From Batillaria attramentaria (taxonomy: Eukaryota; Mollusca; Gastropoda; Batillariidae): a DNA stretch of 64,000 nucleotides. Under the pieces are notes generated by a model that had not been told where the DNA came from, did not search any database, and was given only the letters and a program-made list of their open reading frames with translations. The stretch lies in the NCBI GenBank assembly GCA_018292915.2, contig JACVVK020000292.1:207501-271500 (forward strand). Reading direction: 5' to 3'. Shown here one piece after another: positions 1-12,777 of the stretch (position 1 is the first letter of the stretch; each line of letters starts with the position of its first letter). The position numbers were made by a program, and so were the translations under genes.

Positions 1-221
1 GAAGGAGATCACCCTACAAAATCTGACTAAAGTTACCGGACAAAAAACCATTTGATTGTAATTGTACCGATGAGTGAAGCGTCTAGCATCAGGTTTTTGG
101 CGGATGATCTCTGTCTGTGTTTTGCGTTAAAGCGTCTTTTTACTGTCTACATCGTCTAACTGTCTCGTACAGTTTTCTGCTGAACCAGGATGTTTGCAAA
201 GTAAGACAAAAGTGTGTGTGT

Positions 222-268
222 AGGGGTGTGTCAGTGTGTGTGTGTGTGTGGGGGGGGGGGGGGGTAGG

Positions 269-347
<79 letters not shown>

Positions 348-379
348 TGTGTGTCTGTGTCTGTGTGTCTCTGTGTGTC

Positions 380-420
<41 letters not shown>
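222..420 (+). repeat. (GT)n, G run, (GT)n, (GA)n
   Basis: Simple repeats. G run at 250-264, GT to about 380, GA to 420. Leads into the hairpin tail at 421-515; a further GA/GACA tract is at 535-612. Confidence 0.9.
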
Positions 421-426
<6 letters not shown>

Positions 427-515
427 GATGATGATGATGATGAAACTTTATTTTCCAACGGTTAAAGTTTTGACAGAGAAGGTCGTCAATTTACAAACTT
501 GCCGTTGCTACACAC
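421..515 (-). repeat. Retroposon 3' tail with hairpin
   Basis: The complement reads GCAACGGCAAGTTTGTAAAT ... TAACCGTTGGAAAATAAAG then (TCA)n. Matches 2498-2570, 2886-2960 and 20413-20500. Confidence 0.55.
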
Positions 516-532
516 TACTAAAACACATCTAA

Positions 533-608
<76 letters not shown>

Positions 609-612
609 CAGA

Positions 613-1294
613 GACAGAGACAGAGAGTCAGTTTGTACCTGTTTGTATGTTGGGGAACTTATTTCTGTTTGTTTTACTGTAATTTAAATGTATGTATGAA
701 ATGATAATGTTACCTCAGCAGGTGTTTTTGTTCTTTTTGTAATGGCGTGGTACTGTTAAACTTTCGAAAAGAATGTGACTTTACGGTACAGTTTGTGTCT
801 TCTGCTCCGAGTATTTGGTTTCCAGAGATCCGGTGAATGTCTGCAGAACAAGTAAACTATTGCTTGTCTCCTTTGGACAAGTTTAGCCTCTTAAGTTTGT
901 TTTTTTATTTCTATTTTACATGCGTTTCTGGTCTCCGTTTCATTTAACCTTTTGCATTTTCGTCGTTTTGATTTTTATCTACGTCAGTCGCTGCAATCGT
1001 TCTAGTCTTATTTATATTAGTGTGGCGCCATCCATTTTGTTTTCTTTTTTCCTGCATACATAGCGTGTGATTTTTTTATTTTTTATTTTTTATTTTTTTT
1101 TGGGGGGGGGGTCCCCCTCCCAAAAAAGAAAAGAAAAGATAAAAACAAATAAAATAAAAAAAACAAATAAAACAAAACCAATCAATCAATTAATCAATCA
1201 ACCAACCAATCAATCAATTAATCAATCAATCAATCAATAAACAAAACAATCAAACAAAAAAACCAACCAACCAAACAACAACAACAACAAAATT
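613..1294. other. AT-rich stretch, no gene seen
   Basis: Unassigned, with a T/A-rich run from 1068 and (AATC)n/(AACC)n from about 1175 to 1290. Confidence 0.5.
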
Positions 1295-1376
1295 TCTGTC
1301 AACCGGGGATTCGAACCAGTCATCTTAGGACTGGAAGTCGGGTGACTTAACCACTACGCCAAATCCTCTATCAACA
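1295..1376 (-). mobile_element. Isolated tRNA-like head of a fourth SINE type
   Basis: The complement reads GATTTGGCGTAGTGGTTAAG then GGTTCGAATCCCCGG, giving box A and box B. No S1-S3 body follows. It could be a decayed tRNA gene, but no clean cloverleaf stem is seen. Confidence 0.4.
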
Positions 1377-1768
1377 GTGAGTGAATCAGTTCGAAAAATG
1401 TTGGCTTCGTTAATTTATTTTATGGCGTGCATTGATTTAAGCCGCCGCCACCATCAGCATCATCATCATCATCATCATCATCGACAACAACAACAAACAA
1501 AGAAACATAGGTGAGGTCAGTAAACTATACACCACTATACCAACAGCTAAGGATGACGACGTGGCCATCGGAAACGCCTCTACACGCCAAACTGTACGGC
1601 CCTCAGCGGGAGCTGGAGAGAGCAGCAGACTTCATGCTCAGAACTGAACCTCCAGTGTGACCAAGAGACGAACGACAACAATAACCTCAAAACAGGTTTT
1701 GTCGGTCAAATCTGACAGAAAGAAATTCGGGTAGGTGAGCAGGTAGTTAGGACTTAAAAGCAGCGAAA

Positions 1769-2177
1769 GGGACTTTGGCTATTCCGTGGCTGAAAGCATC
1801 ATTTTGTCACCAATGCGAGAGGGCAAGGGTTCGAGTCCCACTCGGGGCAAAGAATTTTTCCTTCTCGTATGTGGCACCGTTCATTCGGGCCGATCGTCGG
1901 GGGTTCTCTCCGGGTACTCCGGCTTCCTCCCCCTCTGCTTTGGAAATGTTCAGCCCACCAAATTTGGAAAATAAATGCACTTCTAAATTCCGATATTTAA
2001 ATAGCTGAGCTGACCCTTCGCACCACGTGATTGTAATGTGTTTACGTCGAGTGTGTGAGAGAATGCGTGTGATTCACGTGAGCGTGCGTGTTGGGTTCAG
2101 TTCGCGGCGCTTTGAGCCGATTCATGAAATTGGGTAAAGCGCCTATACAATACTCATTATTATTATTACTATTATTT
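1769..2177 (+). mobile_element. tRNA-derived SINE, family S1, copy 1
   Basis: The box B-like GGGTTCGAGTCCCACTCGGG follows a decayed tRNA head. The common body (GGCCGATCGTCGGGGGTTCT; TTAAATAGCTGAGCTGACCC) and the end TAAAGCGCCTATACAATACT plus (ATT)n match the other S1 copies. Confidence 0.75.
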
Positions 2178-2497
2178 TGTCCAAATGCACGGATAATCCA
2201 ACCTCCAAAACCCCATCTCTCCCACCTCCAATAAAGTGACTGACACGGTAACAGCTAAGTGCTACTCACCGTGGATTATTTTGGGCTTCGATGTAAGGGC
2301 AGTGCCCCAGGTGTGTAAACAAAATGACATACTCTGAGCAAAAGCTTGCTTCCGCGCTTTGCTGTACCAACAACTGCCTGCTACTTTTTCACAGTGGGCT
2401 TAATTTTCATCTCTTATGTGCGATTTCCTGTTCTTAGGTAATTTTTTTCTCCTTCTCTTCTTATTCTTCTTTTGAATTTTTTTTTAATTTTATGGTA

Positions 2498-2570
2498 GTG
2501 TAGCAACGGCAAGTTTCAAAATGGTCTTTGTATGCCTATAACTTCTTCCGTTGTAAAATAAAGGATCGTT
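2498..2570 (+). repeat. Retroposon 3' tail with hairpin
   Basis: AGCAACGGCAAGTTTCAAAA ... CTTCTTCCGTTGTAAAATAA. CAACGG and CCGTTG pair, and AATAAA follows. Confidence 0.5.
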
Positions 2571-2885
2571 GTCGTTATCGTTATCTCTGTTTACTTTTAA
2601 AACTGGTATATTACGTTTCAATAATTTTCTCTGATTAAGTGCATGTCAACTGTTCGCCTGCTGTTTTAATGCCTTTCTTCTTATGTTTAATTATTATTGA
2701 CTTTTTTCTTTTTCTTCTTCTTATTTTGTGTGCACTTAAAATCAGTAGGCATTGTGTATGTGTGTGCGTGTGGTTGCAGCATCTGCTCGTTGGTTGTTTG
2801 TTTGTTGTTGTTTTATTTGAGCGTTTATTTATTTGTTTTTCTTGTTTTATTCCTTTTTTATTACTTAGTTACTAGTGGGTTTTTT

Positions 2886-2960
2886 TAAGCAACGGCAGGT
2901 ATGAAAACTGACTATCTGACGTCAGCTGCCTCTGCCGTTGTAAATTGAAGTTTCATTAAT
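2886..2960 (+). repeat. Retroposon 3' tail with hairpin
   Basis: CAACGGCAG and CTGCCGTTG pair over nine bases, then TAAATTGAAG. Diverged from the other three copies elsewhere. Confidence 0.45.
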
Positions 2961-3189
2961 GCACTGATTCATTCATTTTCTTCAGAGTGGGCAATGGTTT
3001 TCCTTCCTTTATCAGATTAGACACGAGCGACTAAAATGTATGGCGTAAGTATGGTCGGTGGGCTGAATGCGATATGAATGGGGATAAAATGTCACTTACG
3101 GAAAACGCTCGCCTGCATCCAGACCTTTCTGTCCTACCCTCCCTTTCCAAAAGCGTTTGGAAGTCGGATGAGATACCGCCGATTACGTC

Positions 3190-3252
3190 ACCATAAACAG
3201 TTCGGGGCCAATCGTTTGGGGTTCTCCCCGGGTACACCCCCCCCCCCCTTCG

Positions 3253-3289
<37 letters not shown>

Positions 3290-3493
3290 CTTTGGAAATG
3301 TTTAAAATTTGAAATAAATGCAATTCTATATTCCAAACCTTAAATAGCTGAGCTGACCCTTCCCACCACGTGATTGTAATGTGTTCAGTGTTTAAGAGAA
3401 TGCGTGTGATTCACGAGAGCGTGCGTGTTGGGTTCAGCTCGCGGCGCTTTGAGCCAGTTCAAGAAATTGGCAAAAAGCGCCTACACAATGCAC

Positions 3494-3524
<31 letters not shown>

Positions 3525-3525
3525 T
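3190..3525 (+). mobile_element. SINE S1, 5'-truncated, with expanded C tract
   Basis: Starts in the body (CGGGGCCAATCGTTTGGGG). Where other copies have CTCCGGCTTCCTCCCCCTCTG, this one has a C run of about 50 bases (3238-3288). It ends in the usual GCGCCTAC...(GAT)n. Confidence 0.65.
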
Positions 3526-4939
3526 ACCACGTCTTGGCCACTCGATCTTCTTTGTTATTTTCCATTTTTGCCTCCAAACTTTGGAAAAAGGATATTAAAC
3601 CCCCAAACACCCACTCATCCGCCTCCAAACTTGATCTAAAGCGAGTGTAACCGTTATGTCTGAAATGAATATACGGCATTTTCTTTGAAATCCGTGTCTG
3701 TATTTTGTAGCCTTTGTAGACCGAATGCTCATTCGACTATAGTCGAAACTCTGCCAGGGTATAGTAGTCGCAGCGCGTCCGCAATGTGTTAATACGATCC
3801 TTTGCTGCGTTAGAGTTGAACCTAGATAGACAACAGCGTCGAAGATCCTCTCGGGCATTTGTTGGACGGCATTGTCTTGCGCCCTGACCGCTGGACAATG
3901 CAGCTCCCAGGAAAAACAGCCATGAGCGAAATCGAGGCTGACAGATCAAACTGAAGGCTGACGGACGTGGAATCGAGGCTGACGCCTGTCGATAAGAGTT
4001 TCCGCCCCTGCTTTCACCCAGAGCGAATGACGTCACGGACAAGGGGAAACAATATTTTCGCGGCGTGTCTTTCATTCAGTTCGCTATCGGAACGTTCCGC
4101 TGCGACCGATTTTTCTGATGTCAAAGGGCCGACCATTCGATGTGTAAAGTGACTGGGAGGAGAGAGGACCTCTGCGTTGTCTACTCAGTCCACCTGTGAA
4201 ACGTCAGTAGACTGAAAATATAGATATGCTGGAGCTCTGGGTGCCTTACACTAGCAAAAACCGTTACCCACACAGAGTCATACATGCAGTCTCGATACAT
4301 TCTTACATACATCATGTTCATGATGATAGTGATACACGTATGAATCAGTTGTACTCACATAATACGTTAATGCACACACGCACACATACATACATACATA
4401 CACACATACATACATACATACATACATACATACATACATACATACAGGCAGGCAGTTTACTGAAGTCTCACAGTCATGAGGACTGAGTAGAAAATATGTA
4501 TGTATGTCGGTTGGGTGGCAACTTGGATTGGAATCAAAGGTGTGACAACCGTGATGCTACCGTGATCCTACGGTGACACTGCAACCGTTAGAAATCCCGA
4601 ACGAAGTCGCTGTACGTTTGCCGTGTCGCCCGACAGGTCCGCAAAAGCTAAAATTATAGGTGTGGGAAATCCGAGACAACGAAAGGGGACTGTACTGTTT
4701 ACTGGTGGCGGTTGGTACAAATTTTCGCCGCAGGATCATATACCAACGCTTGAAGCACTCATCTACCCGCTCGTAAACAACTCTTCAACAGTAAGATGTA
4801 TTCCTTTTCAGCTTCTTCTTCGTTTCAGTTTTGCTTTGTTGCTCCCTGCTGCAAGGACTTGGATGCTCCGCGGACACAAGATTTCCAACCATGTGTAAGC
4901 TGCAAACTCTAATCTATAGGGTTTGTAGTATTCGAACTG
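3526..4939. other. No gene seen; (CATA)n inside
   Basis: Short open frames on both strands without recognisable domains. (CATA)n at about 4385-4446. A SINE S3 3' end fragment at about 3590-3625. Confidence 0.5.
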
Positions 4940-5109
4940 GGTTGCGGGGGGAAGGGGGGGGGTGGCGTGTTTGAGGGTTTAACGTCCTTTTCCATCACAT
5001 GCGGGTGATATCAAAGACGGGGAAAGGAATATTTGTCCACAGTCGGGATACCAACTCACGACCCGAGCATTAGAAGTCCAACGCTCTACCATTCGGCCAC
5101 CCCGGCTCC
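4940..5109 (-). mobile_element. tRNA-Arg-like SINE, family S3
   Basis: The right end is the complement of a tRNA-like head (GGTGGCCGAATGGTAGAGCG, anticodon-like TCT within GGACTTCTAATGC). The left part is the complement of GTGGAAAAGGACGTTAAACC. The same 3' body at seven loci marks it as a SINE rather than a tRNA gene. Confidence 0.7.
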
Positions 5110-5186
5110 CCGTAGTATTCGAACTACATGTACATGTAGTTTCTGTGAAGCAAAGTGCTCTTTGAATATACAGTCCTACGGCATAT

Positions 5187-5585
5187 GGTCGGTGGTCTAG
5201 TGGTTAAGAGACTCGTCACCAATGCGAGAGGTCAAGGGTTCGAGTCCCACTCGGGGCAAAAAAATCTTTCCTTCTTGTATGTGGCACCGTTCATTCGGGC
5301 CGATCGTCGGGGGTTCTCTCCGGGTACTCCGGCTTCCTCCCCCTCTGCTTTGGAAATGTTCAGCCCACCAAATTTGAAAAATAAATACAATTCTAAATTC
5401 CGAAATTTAAATAGCTGAGCTGACCCTTCGCACCACGTGTTAGTAATGTGTTCATGTCCAGTGTGTGAGAGAATCCTTGTGCTTCACGTGAGCGTGCGTG
5501 TTGGGTTCAGTTCGCGGCGCTTTGAGCCGATTCACGAAATTGGGTAAAGCGCCTATACAATACTCATTATTATTATTATTATTAC
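5187..5585 (+). mobile_element. SINE S1, best-preserved copy
   Basis: tRNA-like head GGTCGGTGGTCTAGTGGTTA (box A) and GGGTTCGAGTCCCACTC (box B) are followed by the S1 body and an (ATT)n tail. These are the expected internal RNA polymerase III promoter boxes. Confidence 0.8.
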
Positions 5586-5669
5586 TCTTTGAATATATAC
5601 AGCCGTTCGACATTTGCATGTTTCATATACCTCAGAACTGAGCAAACCTGCACACTGTGCCTAACCCGA

Positions 5670-5822
5670 CTCACTCACTCCTGCCCGTTATGCCGTCTGG
5701 CATGTAAGGCAGCAACAAAGGATCGCCACTCCTGCCGGTTCTGGGCCAGCTTCTGGATGCTTCCCTAGGTGTGATGGAGGGTCTTGAGCTCCCCTTCCAC
5801 AGTTCGACGCCAGGGCCAGCAT
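5670..5822 (-). mobile_element. LINE 3' end (C-terminal pol remnant)
   Basis: The minus strand reads RRTVEGELKTLHHT, a stop, GSIQKLAQNRQEWRSFVAAL, then a stop and (GAGT)n. This is the basic, Trp-rich C-terminus common in non-LTR retrotransposon pol proteins. 5'-truncated. Confidence 0.6.
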
Positions 5823-6087
5823 GTAAAAGTCGAGATTAGGGAGTTTAGTTAGAGTTTAACCTGGAACTAAACTAGGTCTTGAGTTAAATTTTCTGTTGTT
5901 TTTTGTTTTAAATCAGGAAGCGGGTCCATTCCAGCAAGGTGCCTATGGCGTTATAGAAGGATTTCTGTCTTTCTTTCTTCGCTTCCTTTTTTATTCAATT
6001 TTGTTTTGGGGTTTCTTTTGTACTAGTCTCGGTTAGGCCCGTAGCCGTGGGTTAAATTAACCTCGCGTTTTACATACGGGCCCGGGT
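5811..6087 (-). mobile_element. GGGCCC-ended MITE, copy 1
   Basis: One end is CAGGGCCAGCATGTAAAAGTCG; the other reads GTTTTACATACGGGCCCGG, so the tips are inverted repeats. The interior (GGAAGCGGGTCCATTCC, CTTTCTTTCTTCGCTTCC) is shared with the copies at 49.9, 56.6 and 58.8 kb but in reverse orientation. Confidence 0.65.
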
Positions 6088-6124
6088 CAGGTGTTCTTGG
6101 GTCGCCCTCGTTTTTGCTTTCCCT

Positions 6125-6230
6125 CTGGTTTTCAGTGTCTAGGGCTGTGCGGGTGATGTTATCTGGCTCTCTTCGGATGACATGTCCGATCCATCTCCAT
6201 CGTCTTCTCATGATGAGCTGTACACTAAAT
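6125..6230 (-). mobile_element. LINE pol fragment
   Basis: The minus strand encodes IMRRRWRWIGHVIRREPDN, the typical RRRW-WIGHV-R segment of LINE C-termini. Short and isolated. Confidence 0.55.
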
Positions 6231-6289
6231 ATCACGTGGGTGTCTTCGATGTACGCTTGACTGTATACGTATTTCAAGGGTCGTTTTCT

Positions 6290-6570
6290 AGAACACTCCG
6301 TACCGCGCACGAGTATTCCACGTTTTAGACTCTTTTCGGTTTGGCCCTGTATGCGAAATTCATTCAAGATTAACGGTTCCTTGACGGCTGTTACTGCGGC
6401 AAAAACGAGTAGAATAAAAATGAAACCCTTCCCGCCAAGTCAAATTTAAATTCATGCCAGCCATAAATTAATAATGATTTTTTTTTTCTTTTTAGTGAGG
6501 CTATTTGGGCACAAACCCAAACTTTCTTGGTAAGAACTGAGTTAAACCAATTCTTGTTCTACACAATGAA
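6290..6570 (-). other. Third copy of the receptor 3'-flank sequence
   Basis: Shares with 21.4-22.3 kb and 28.4-28.55 kb the blocks around GCGCACGAGTATTCCACG, CAAGATTAACGGTTCC, GCAAAAACGAGTA and TTTTTAGTGAGGC, in the same orientation as the 22-kb copy. No coding remnant is recognisable beside it. It may be receptor-locus debris or an independent dispersed repeat. Confidence 0.5.
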
Positions 6571-6934
6571 CGCATGATTTGTGCATGAGGTCTGAATGGC
6601 ACTTTAGGGGGAGGAAAACACATTCATTGTTCTGAGTTGACGGCAATAGCGGCGTACGTTTGCTGGCAACAAATGATAGCTCTTGCTAACTTTACAACGA
6701 GAGGCTTTAGAAGGGTGTGGGAGGCGGCATTTCCCTTGCAGACTATCCTCAGAGGAAATAGAAAGCAAAAATATACAGCTGTACCGGGAAAGAGTTATTT
6801 TGTGGCCTTTGGTGCGATCGTTTCAGTGTTTCACGAAACATTAAAACTATTTCAGGAACGTTGTAGCATTAACGTTTAGAATGACGTTGATGGCTTTTGA
6901 ATGGGAAAAATATTAAGGCATTAGGAAAGTAAAG

Positions 6935-6938
6935 CGCG

Positions 6939-6984
<46 letters not shown>

Positions 6985-7025
6985 CGTGGGTTGAAAAGTG
7001 TCTGCGTTTATGACATATACTGCCA

Positions 7026-7102
<77 letters not shown>

Positions 7103-7105
7103 TCA

Positions 7106-7135
<30 letters not shown>
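6935..7135 (+). repeat. (CG)n(GA)n and (CA)n microsatellites
   Basis: GC/GA at 6935-6980 and CA/GCAC at 7028-7135, leading directly into the triplet satellite. 6571-6934 holds nothing recognisable. Confidence 0.9.
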
Positions 7136-7136
<1 letters not shown>

Positions 7137-10100
7137 GCCAAAAACAACAACTGATAAGTATACTGCCACCACCACCACTACTACTTCTACTACGACTACT
7201 ACAACTACTACTACGACTACTACTACTGCTGCTGCTGCTGACGATGATACTGTTACCACTGCTTCTACTACTTCTATTTCTGCTACTGCTACTACTACTA
7301 CTACTACGTCTACTACTTAATTTTAATTTTCTGCTACTACTACTACTACTTCTATTTCTGCTGCTACTACTACTACTACTACTTCTATTTCTCTTCCAAC
7401 TACTACTACTACTTCCACTACGACAGCTGCTGCTGCTACTACTGCTACTACTTCTATTTCTGCTACTACTACTACTACTACTTCTTCTACTTCTATTTCT
7501 CCTCCTCCTAGTATTACAGCCGCGAATTAGTCTTTGTGGCTTGCGCGGCTTTAAGCCCCAAAAACTCACTCACTCACTCCTCCTAGTATTGCTACTACTT
7601 CCACTACTACAGCTGCTGCTGCTACTACTACTACTGCTACTACTTCTATTTCTGCTGCTACTACTACTACTGCTACTATTCGTACTACTACTTCCACTAC
7701 TACAGCTGCTGCTGCTACTACTACTACTGCTACTACTTCTATTTCTGCTACTACTACTACTACTGCTACTATTCGTACTACTACTTCCACTACTACAGCT
7801 GCTGCTGCTACTACTGCTACTACTTCTATTTCTGCTGCTGCTACTACTACTACTACTACTACTACTCCTCCTCCTCCTCCTACTACTACTACTCCCACTA
7901 CTACAGCTGCTGCTGCTACTTCTTCTACTTCTATTTCTGCTACTGCTACTACTACTACTACTACTACTATTTCTCCTCCTCCTCCTCCTCCTTCTACTAC
8001 TACTCCCACTACTACAGCTGCTGCTGCTACTTCTTCTACTTCTATTTCTGCTACTGCTACTACTACTACTACTACTACTATTTCTCCTCCTCCTCCTCCT
8101 CCTTCTACTACTACTCCCACTACTACAGCTGCTGCTGCTACTTCTTCTACTTCTATTTCTGCTACTGCTACTACTACTACTACTACTACTATTTCTCCTC
8201 CTCCTCCTCCTCCTTCTACTACTACTCCCACTACTACAGCTGCTGCTGCTACTTCTTCTACTTCTATTTCTGCTACTGCTACTACTACTACTACTACTAC
8301 TATTTCTCCTCCTCCTCCTCCTCCTTCTACTACTACTCCCACTACTACAGCTGCTGCTGCTACTTCTTCTACTTCTATTTCTGCTACAACTACTACTACT
8401 ACTACTACTACTATTTCTCCTCCTCCTCCTCCTCCTTCTACTACTACTCCCACTACTACAGCTGCTGCTGCTACTTCTTCTACTTCTATTTCTGCTACTG
8501 CTACTACTACTACTACTACTACTATTTCTCCTCCTCCTCCTCCTCCTTCTACTACTACTCCCACTACTACAGCTGCTGCTGCTACTTCTTCTACTTCTAT
8601 TTCTGCTACTGCTACTACTACTACTACTACTACTATTTCTCCTCCTCCTCCTCCTCCTTCTACTACTACTCCCACTACTACAGCTGCTGCTGCTACTTCT
8701 TCTACTTCTATTTCTGCTACTGCTACTACTACTACTACTACTACTATTTCTCCTCCTCCTCCTCCTTCTACTACTACTCCCACTACTACAGCTGCTGCTG
8801 CTACTTCTTCTACTTCTATTTCTGCTACAACTACTACTACTACTACTACTACTATTTCTCCTCCTCCTCCTCCTCCTTCTACTACTACTCCCACTACTAC
8901 AGCTGCTGCTGCTACTTCTTCTACTTCTATTTCTGCTACTGCTACTACTACTACTACTACTACTACTATTTCTCCTCCTCCTCCTCCTCCTTCTCCTACT
9001 ACTCCCACTACTACAGCTGCTGCTGCTACTTCTTCTACTTCTATTTCTGCTACTGCTACTACTACTACTACTACTACTATTTCTCCTCCTCCTCCTCCTC
9101 CTTCTACTACTACTCCCACTACTACAGCTGCTGCTGCTACTTCTTCTACTTCTATTTCTGCTACAACTACTACTACTACTACTACTACTATTTCTCCTCC
9201 TCCTCCTCCTCCTTCTACTACTACTCCCACTACTACAGCTGCTGCTGCTACTTCTTCTACTTCTATTTCTGCTACAACTACTACTACTACTACTACTACT
9301 ATTTCTCCTCCTCCTCCTCCTCCTTCTACTACTACTCCCACTACTACAGCTGCTGCTGCTACTTCTTCTACTTCTATTTCTGCTACTGCTACTACTACTA
9401 CTACTACTACTATTTCTCCTCCTCCTCCTCCTCCTTCTACTACTACTCCCACTACTACAGCTGCTGCTGCTACTTCTTCTACTTCTATTTCTGCTACTGC
9501 TACTACTACTACTACTACTACTATTTCTCCTCCTCCTCCTCCTCCTTCTACTACTACTCCCACTACTACAGCTGCTGCTGCTACTTCTTCTACTTCTATT
9601 TCTGCTACAACTACTACTACTACTACTACTACTATTTCTCCTCCTCCTCCTCCTCCTTCTACTACTACTCCCACTACTACAGCTGCTGCTGCTACTTCTT
9701 CTACTTCTATTTCTGCTACTGCTACTACTACTACTACTACTACTATTTCTCCTCCTCCTCCTCCTCCTTCTACTACTACTCCCACTACTACAGCTGCTGC
9801 TGCTACTTCTTCTACTTCTATTTCTGCTACTGCTACTACTACTACTACTACTACTATTTCTCCTCCTCCTCCTCCTCCTTCTACTACTACTCCCACTACT
9901 ACAGCTGCTGCTGCTACTTCTTCTACTTCTATTTCTGCTACTGCTACTACTACTACTACTACTACTATTTCTCCTCCTCCTCCTCCTCCTTCTACTACTA
10001 CTCCCACTACTACAGCTGCTGCTGCTACTTCTTCTACTTCTATTTCTGCTACTGCTACTACTACTACTACTACTACTATTTCTCCTCCTCCTCCTCCTCC

Positions 10101-10527
10101 TTCTACTACTACTCCCACTACTACAGCTGCTGCTGCTACTTCTTCTACTTCTATTTCTGCTACTGCTACTACTACTACTACTACTACTATTTCTCCTCCT
10201 CCTCCTCCTCCTTCTACTACTACTCCCACTACTACAGCTGCTGCTGCTACTTCTTCTACTTCTATTTCTGCTACTGCTACTACTACTACTACTACTACTA
10301 TTTCTCCTCCTCCTCCTCCTCCTTCTACTACTACTCCCACTACTACAGCTGCTGCTGCTACTTCTTCTACTTCTATTTCTGCTACTGCTACTACTACTAC
10401 TACTACTACTATTTCTCCTCCTCCTCCTTCTACTACTACTCCCACTACTACAGCTGCTGCTGCTTCTGCTTCTACTTCTATTTCTGCTACAACTACTACT
10501 ACTACCACCACCACCACTACAACTGAA
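7136..10527 (+). repeat. Triplet satellite with 111-bp higher-order unit
   Basis: Irregular CTA/CTG/CTT/CCT triplets from about 7165, then from about 7890 a regular unit built of TCCCACTACTACAGCTGCTG, TTCTACTTCTATTTCTGCTA, (CTA)n and (CTC)n. CCCACT recurs at 7894, 8005, 8116 and 8227, a 111-bp step, for about 23 copies to 10500. Variants swap CTACTGCTA for CTACAACTA or lose one CCT. Both strands stay open for about 1000 codons because everything is a multiple of three. This is not a gene. Confidence 0.85.
7516..7582 (+). repeat. Short SINE-like tail inside the triplet satellite
   Basis: CTTGCGCGGCTTTAAGCCCC followed by (ACTC)n. The same sequence appears at 15047-15110 with (AACT)n. It interrupts the CTA/CTG triplet array. 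Confidence 0.5.
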
Positions 10528-11102
10528 AAAAAAAAAAAACCTCCAAAAAAAAACAAAAAAAAAAACACCAATCCATAAAAAAACCCACTAACAAATCCTT
10601 TTTCAACATACAAGAAAATCGAGACCAAAAGTAATGACAACTTTCTGATATATGTAACGCCTTTTTCATACAATGAGTCATTCGAAGTGACGTTTTCATA
10701 TTTTTCATAACTTCTGGAAACAAGAGACGACTGTCGTTAATCAGAGACTTTGTCATTTCTCATCTTCGTGGAGGAATAGGAACAACATAATATAGAATTC
10801 CTCCTCTCGAGGACAAAAGAAAATATTGTCACTGTGTGCTATGAGATCTCGTGTGGTATCGTTACAGGACGCGAATGTGGGCGAACGTAAATGATACCTT
10901 CCCTGGTTTTTTGTTTGTTTTTTTCCTGTTTTACCTTGTTTATTCGTGATTTTTCTCTGTCTTTTCTGTCTCATTTATTTGAAACCAAGCCCTAATGAGA
11001 GGTCTCAAGTGACGGTGTCAGCATGGAAAGCGTCAGAGAGAAAAGGAATTTATCGCTGCGTACAGGAACTAGAGATGTCACCCTTTGGGATAATTTTTAA
11101 CT
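10528..11102. other. A-rich start, no gene seen
   Basis: A-rich (10526-10580), then unassigned single-copy-like sequence up to SINE S2. Confidence 0.45.
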
Positions 11103-11602
11103 TTTTTTTTTTTTTTTTTTTTGCTGCCCCAACTCTTTGCCAGCTCCAGTGGTGTTCCTCACAGGTCATGGGTGGAACCCACGGAGGACTCGGAAGCTGG
11201 GACAATTTTTATTATGCATGATGATGAAGATGAGGATGATAGTAAGATGATGCTATGGAGGTCCATGTGGTTTGGGACTGCGGGACAGGGCCGCATTCCA
11301 CGCTTCCTGTCATAAATATCCCGGCATTAACCAGGCCCGGGAACTACGGCACCTGCGGTGCCGGCCGTGTAATCATCCACATCATAAGACGTGTCATACA
11401 AAGGGAAGCACCCCCAAAGTCGCACCCGTGAAGTGGGTGAAGCTCGGCTGTGTGGCAACAGCCTCCCCATTGGGCCCATAGCACACCCGCTCTGGGTAGG
11501 AGCCGACCTAGGTAGGAAAAATCCCGCTTGCCTCGGCTGGGATTCGAACCCGGGTCTCCCGGTCCATGATCCGAAGTGCTAACCACTACACTACGGGGGC
11601 CG
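11103..11602 (-). mobile_element. tRNA-derived SINE, family S2, minus strand
   Basis: Poly(T) at the left is the complement of a poly(A) tail. The right end is the complement of GGCCCCCGTAGTGTAGTGGT, a tRNA-like head with GGGTTCGAATCCCAGCC box B. The body matches 40267-40760. Confidence 0.75.
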
Positions 11603-11715
11603 GTAATTTTTAACATTTTCAGTGAAACCAATGGAAAAAGACGTGCTATTGTGTGAAAGAGGTAGTGTGAAGTGCTGACATTGCCATCCACTTTAGCGTA
11701 AGAGAGAGAGAGAGG

Positions 11716-11884
11716 GTGGGTGGGTGTTTGGGGGTTTAACGTCCTTTTCCACCACATAGGGTGATATCAAAGACGGGGCAACGATGAAAAAGCCAGCACA
11801 AATATTTGGCCCCAGCCGGGATCGAACTCACGACCAGAGCATTAGAAGTCCAACGCTCTACCATTCGACCACCCCGGCTCCCCG
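11716..11884 (-). mobile_element. SINE S3
   Basis: Same head and body as the 4.9-kb copy (CCACCCCGGCTCCCC at the right end, GGGTGTTTGGGGGTTTAACG at the left). Confidence 0.7.
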
Positions 11885-12157
<273 letters not shown>

Positions 12158-12777
12158 TTTTGCCTTCTCGCATAGCAGTTAGTTCACTGTAGGCTAAAAT
12201 GCGAAACTCGTCTGCTTGCTCTCACGGGCTGTTCATGGCAAGGGAGGATACATACTTCTCATAGAGATTAGGATTACAGCGCCACTGTATGCTCTCCCTT
12301 GAATGGGCATTATGGCCACACACACGATGTGTGTTTTTTGTTGTTGTTGGGTTTTCTTTTTCCCCATCGAACGTCTTTTGACGCATTCAGTCTATTTTCA
12401 TGCTGAATCCACGAAACTTTTGTTTGTATCAAAACTCAGTAATATAGCTACCCGGAAAACCAGAGGAAATATCGTTATTAACGGCAGACACGCCGGTACT
12501 TCAGACATCCGACTGCCATAACTCATATCGACAAGGAAACTTGGGGAAACTTTCCCTGTTAACAAAATGCATTTTCTTTGACACCTGACCGAAGCAGCTC
12601 GATTAGTCTCATGAACCAGCCTTGAAACTAGGAATGAAAATAGATTTCGTGGCAGAAAAAAAAAAAGCATCAACAACAGGAAAATATTTGAAACGAACGT
12701 GGCAAACAACATACTTGAGAAAAATCCCACCCTTTGGCAACGGACGTTTTCCTTGTCGTTGGCTGGGTCGAGTCAGT

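Noticed and set aside
222..420. Cys-Val and His-Thr repeat open frames over GT/CA tracts here and elsewhere
   Set aside because: Any dinucleotide repeat is open in all frames; no protein support.
5187..5260. tRNA genes at several SINE heads
   Set aside because: Box A and B are present but the same non-tRNA body follows at many loci and stems are poor. These are SINEs.
6998..10591. Very long open frames (about 1197 and 1035 codons) of poly-Leu or Val/Ala/Glu
   Set aside because: They are translations of a trinucleotide satellite, open on both strands, with no domain or splice context.
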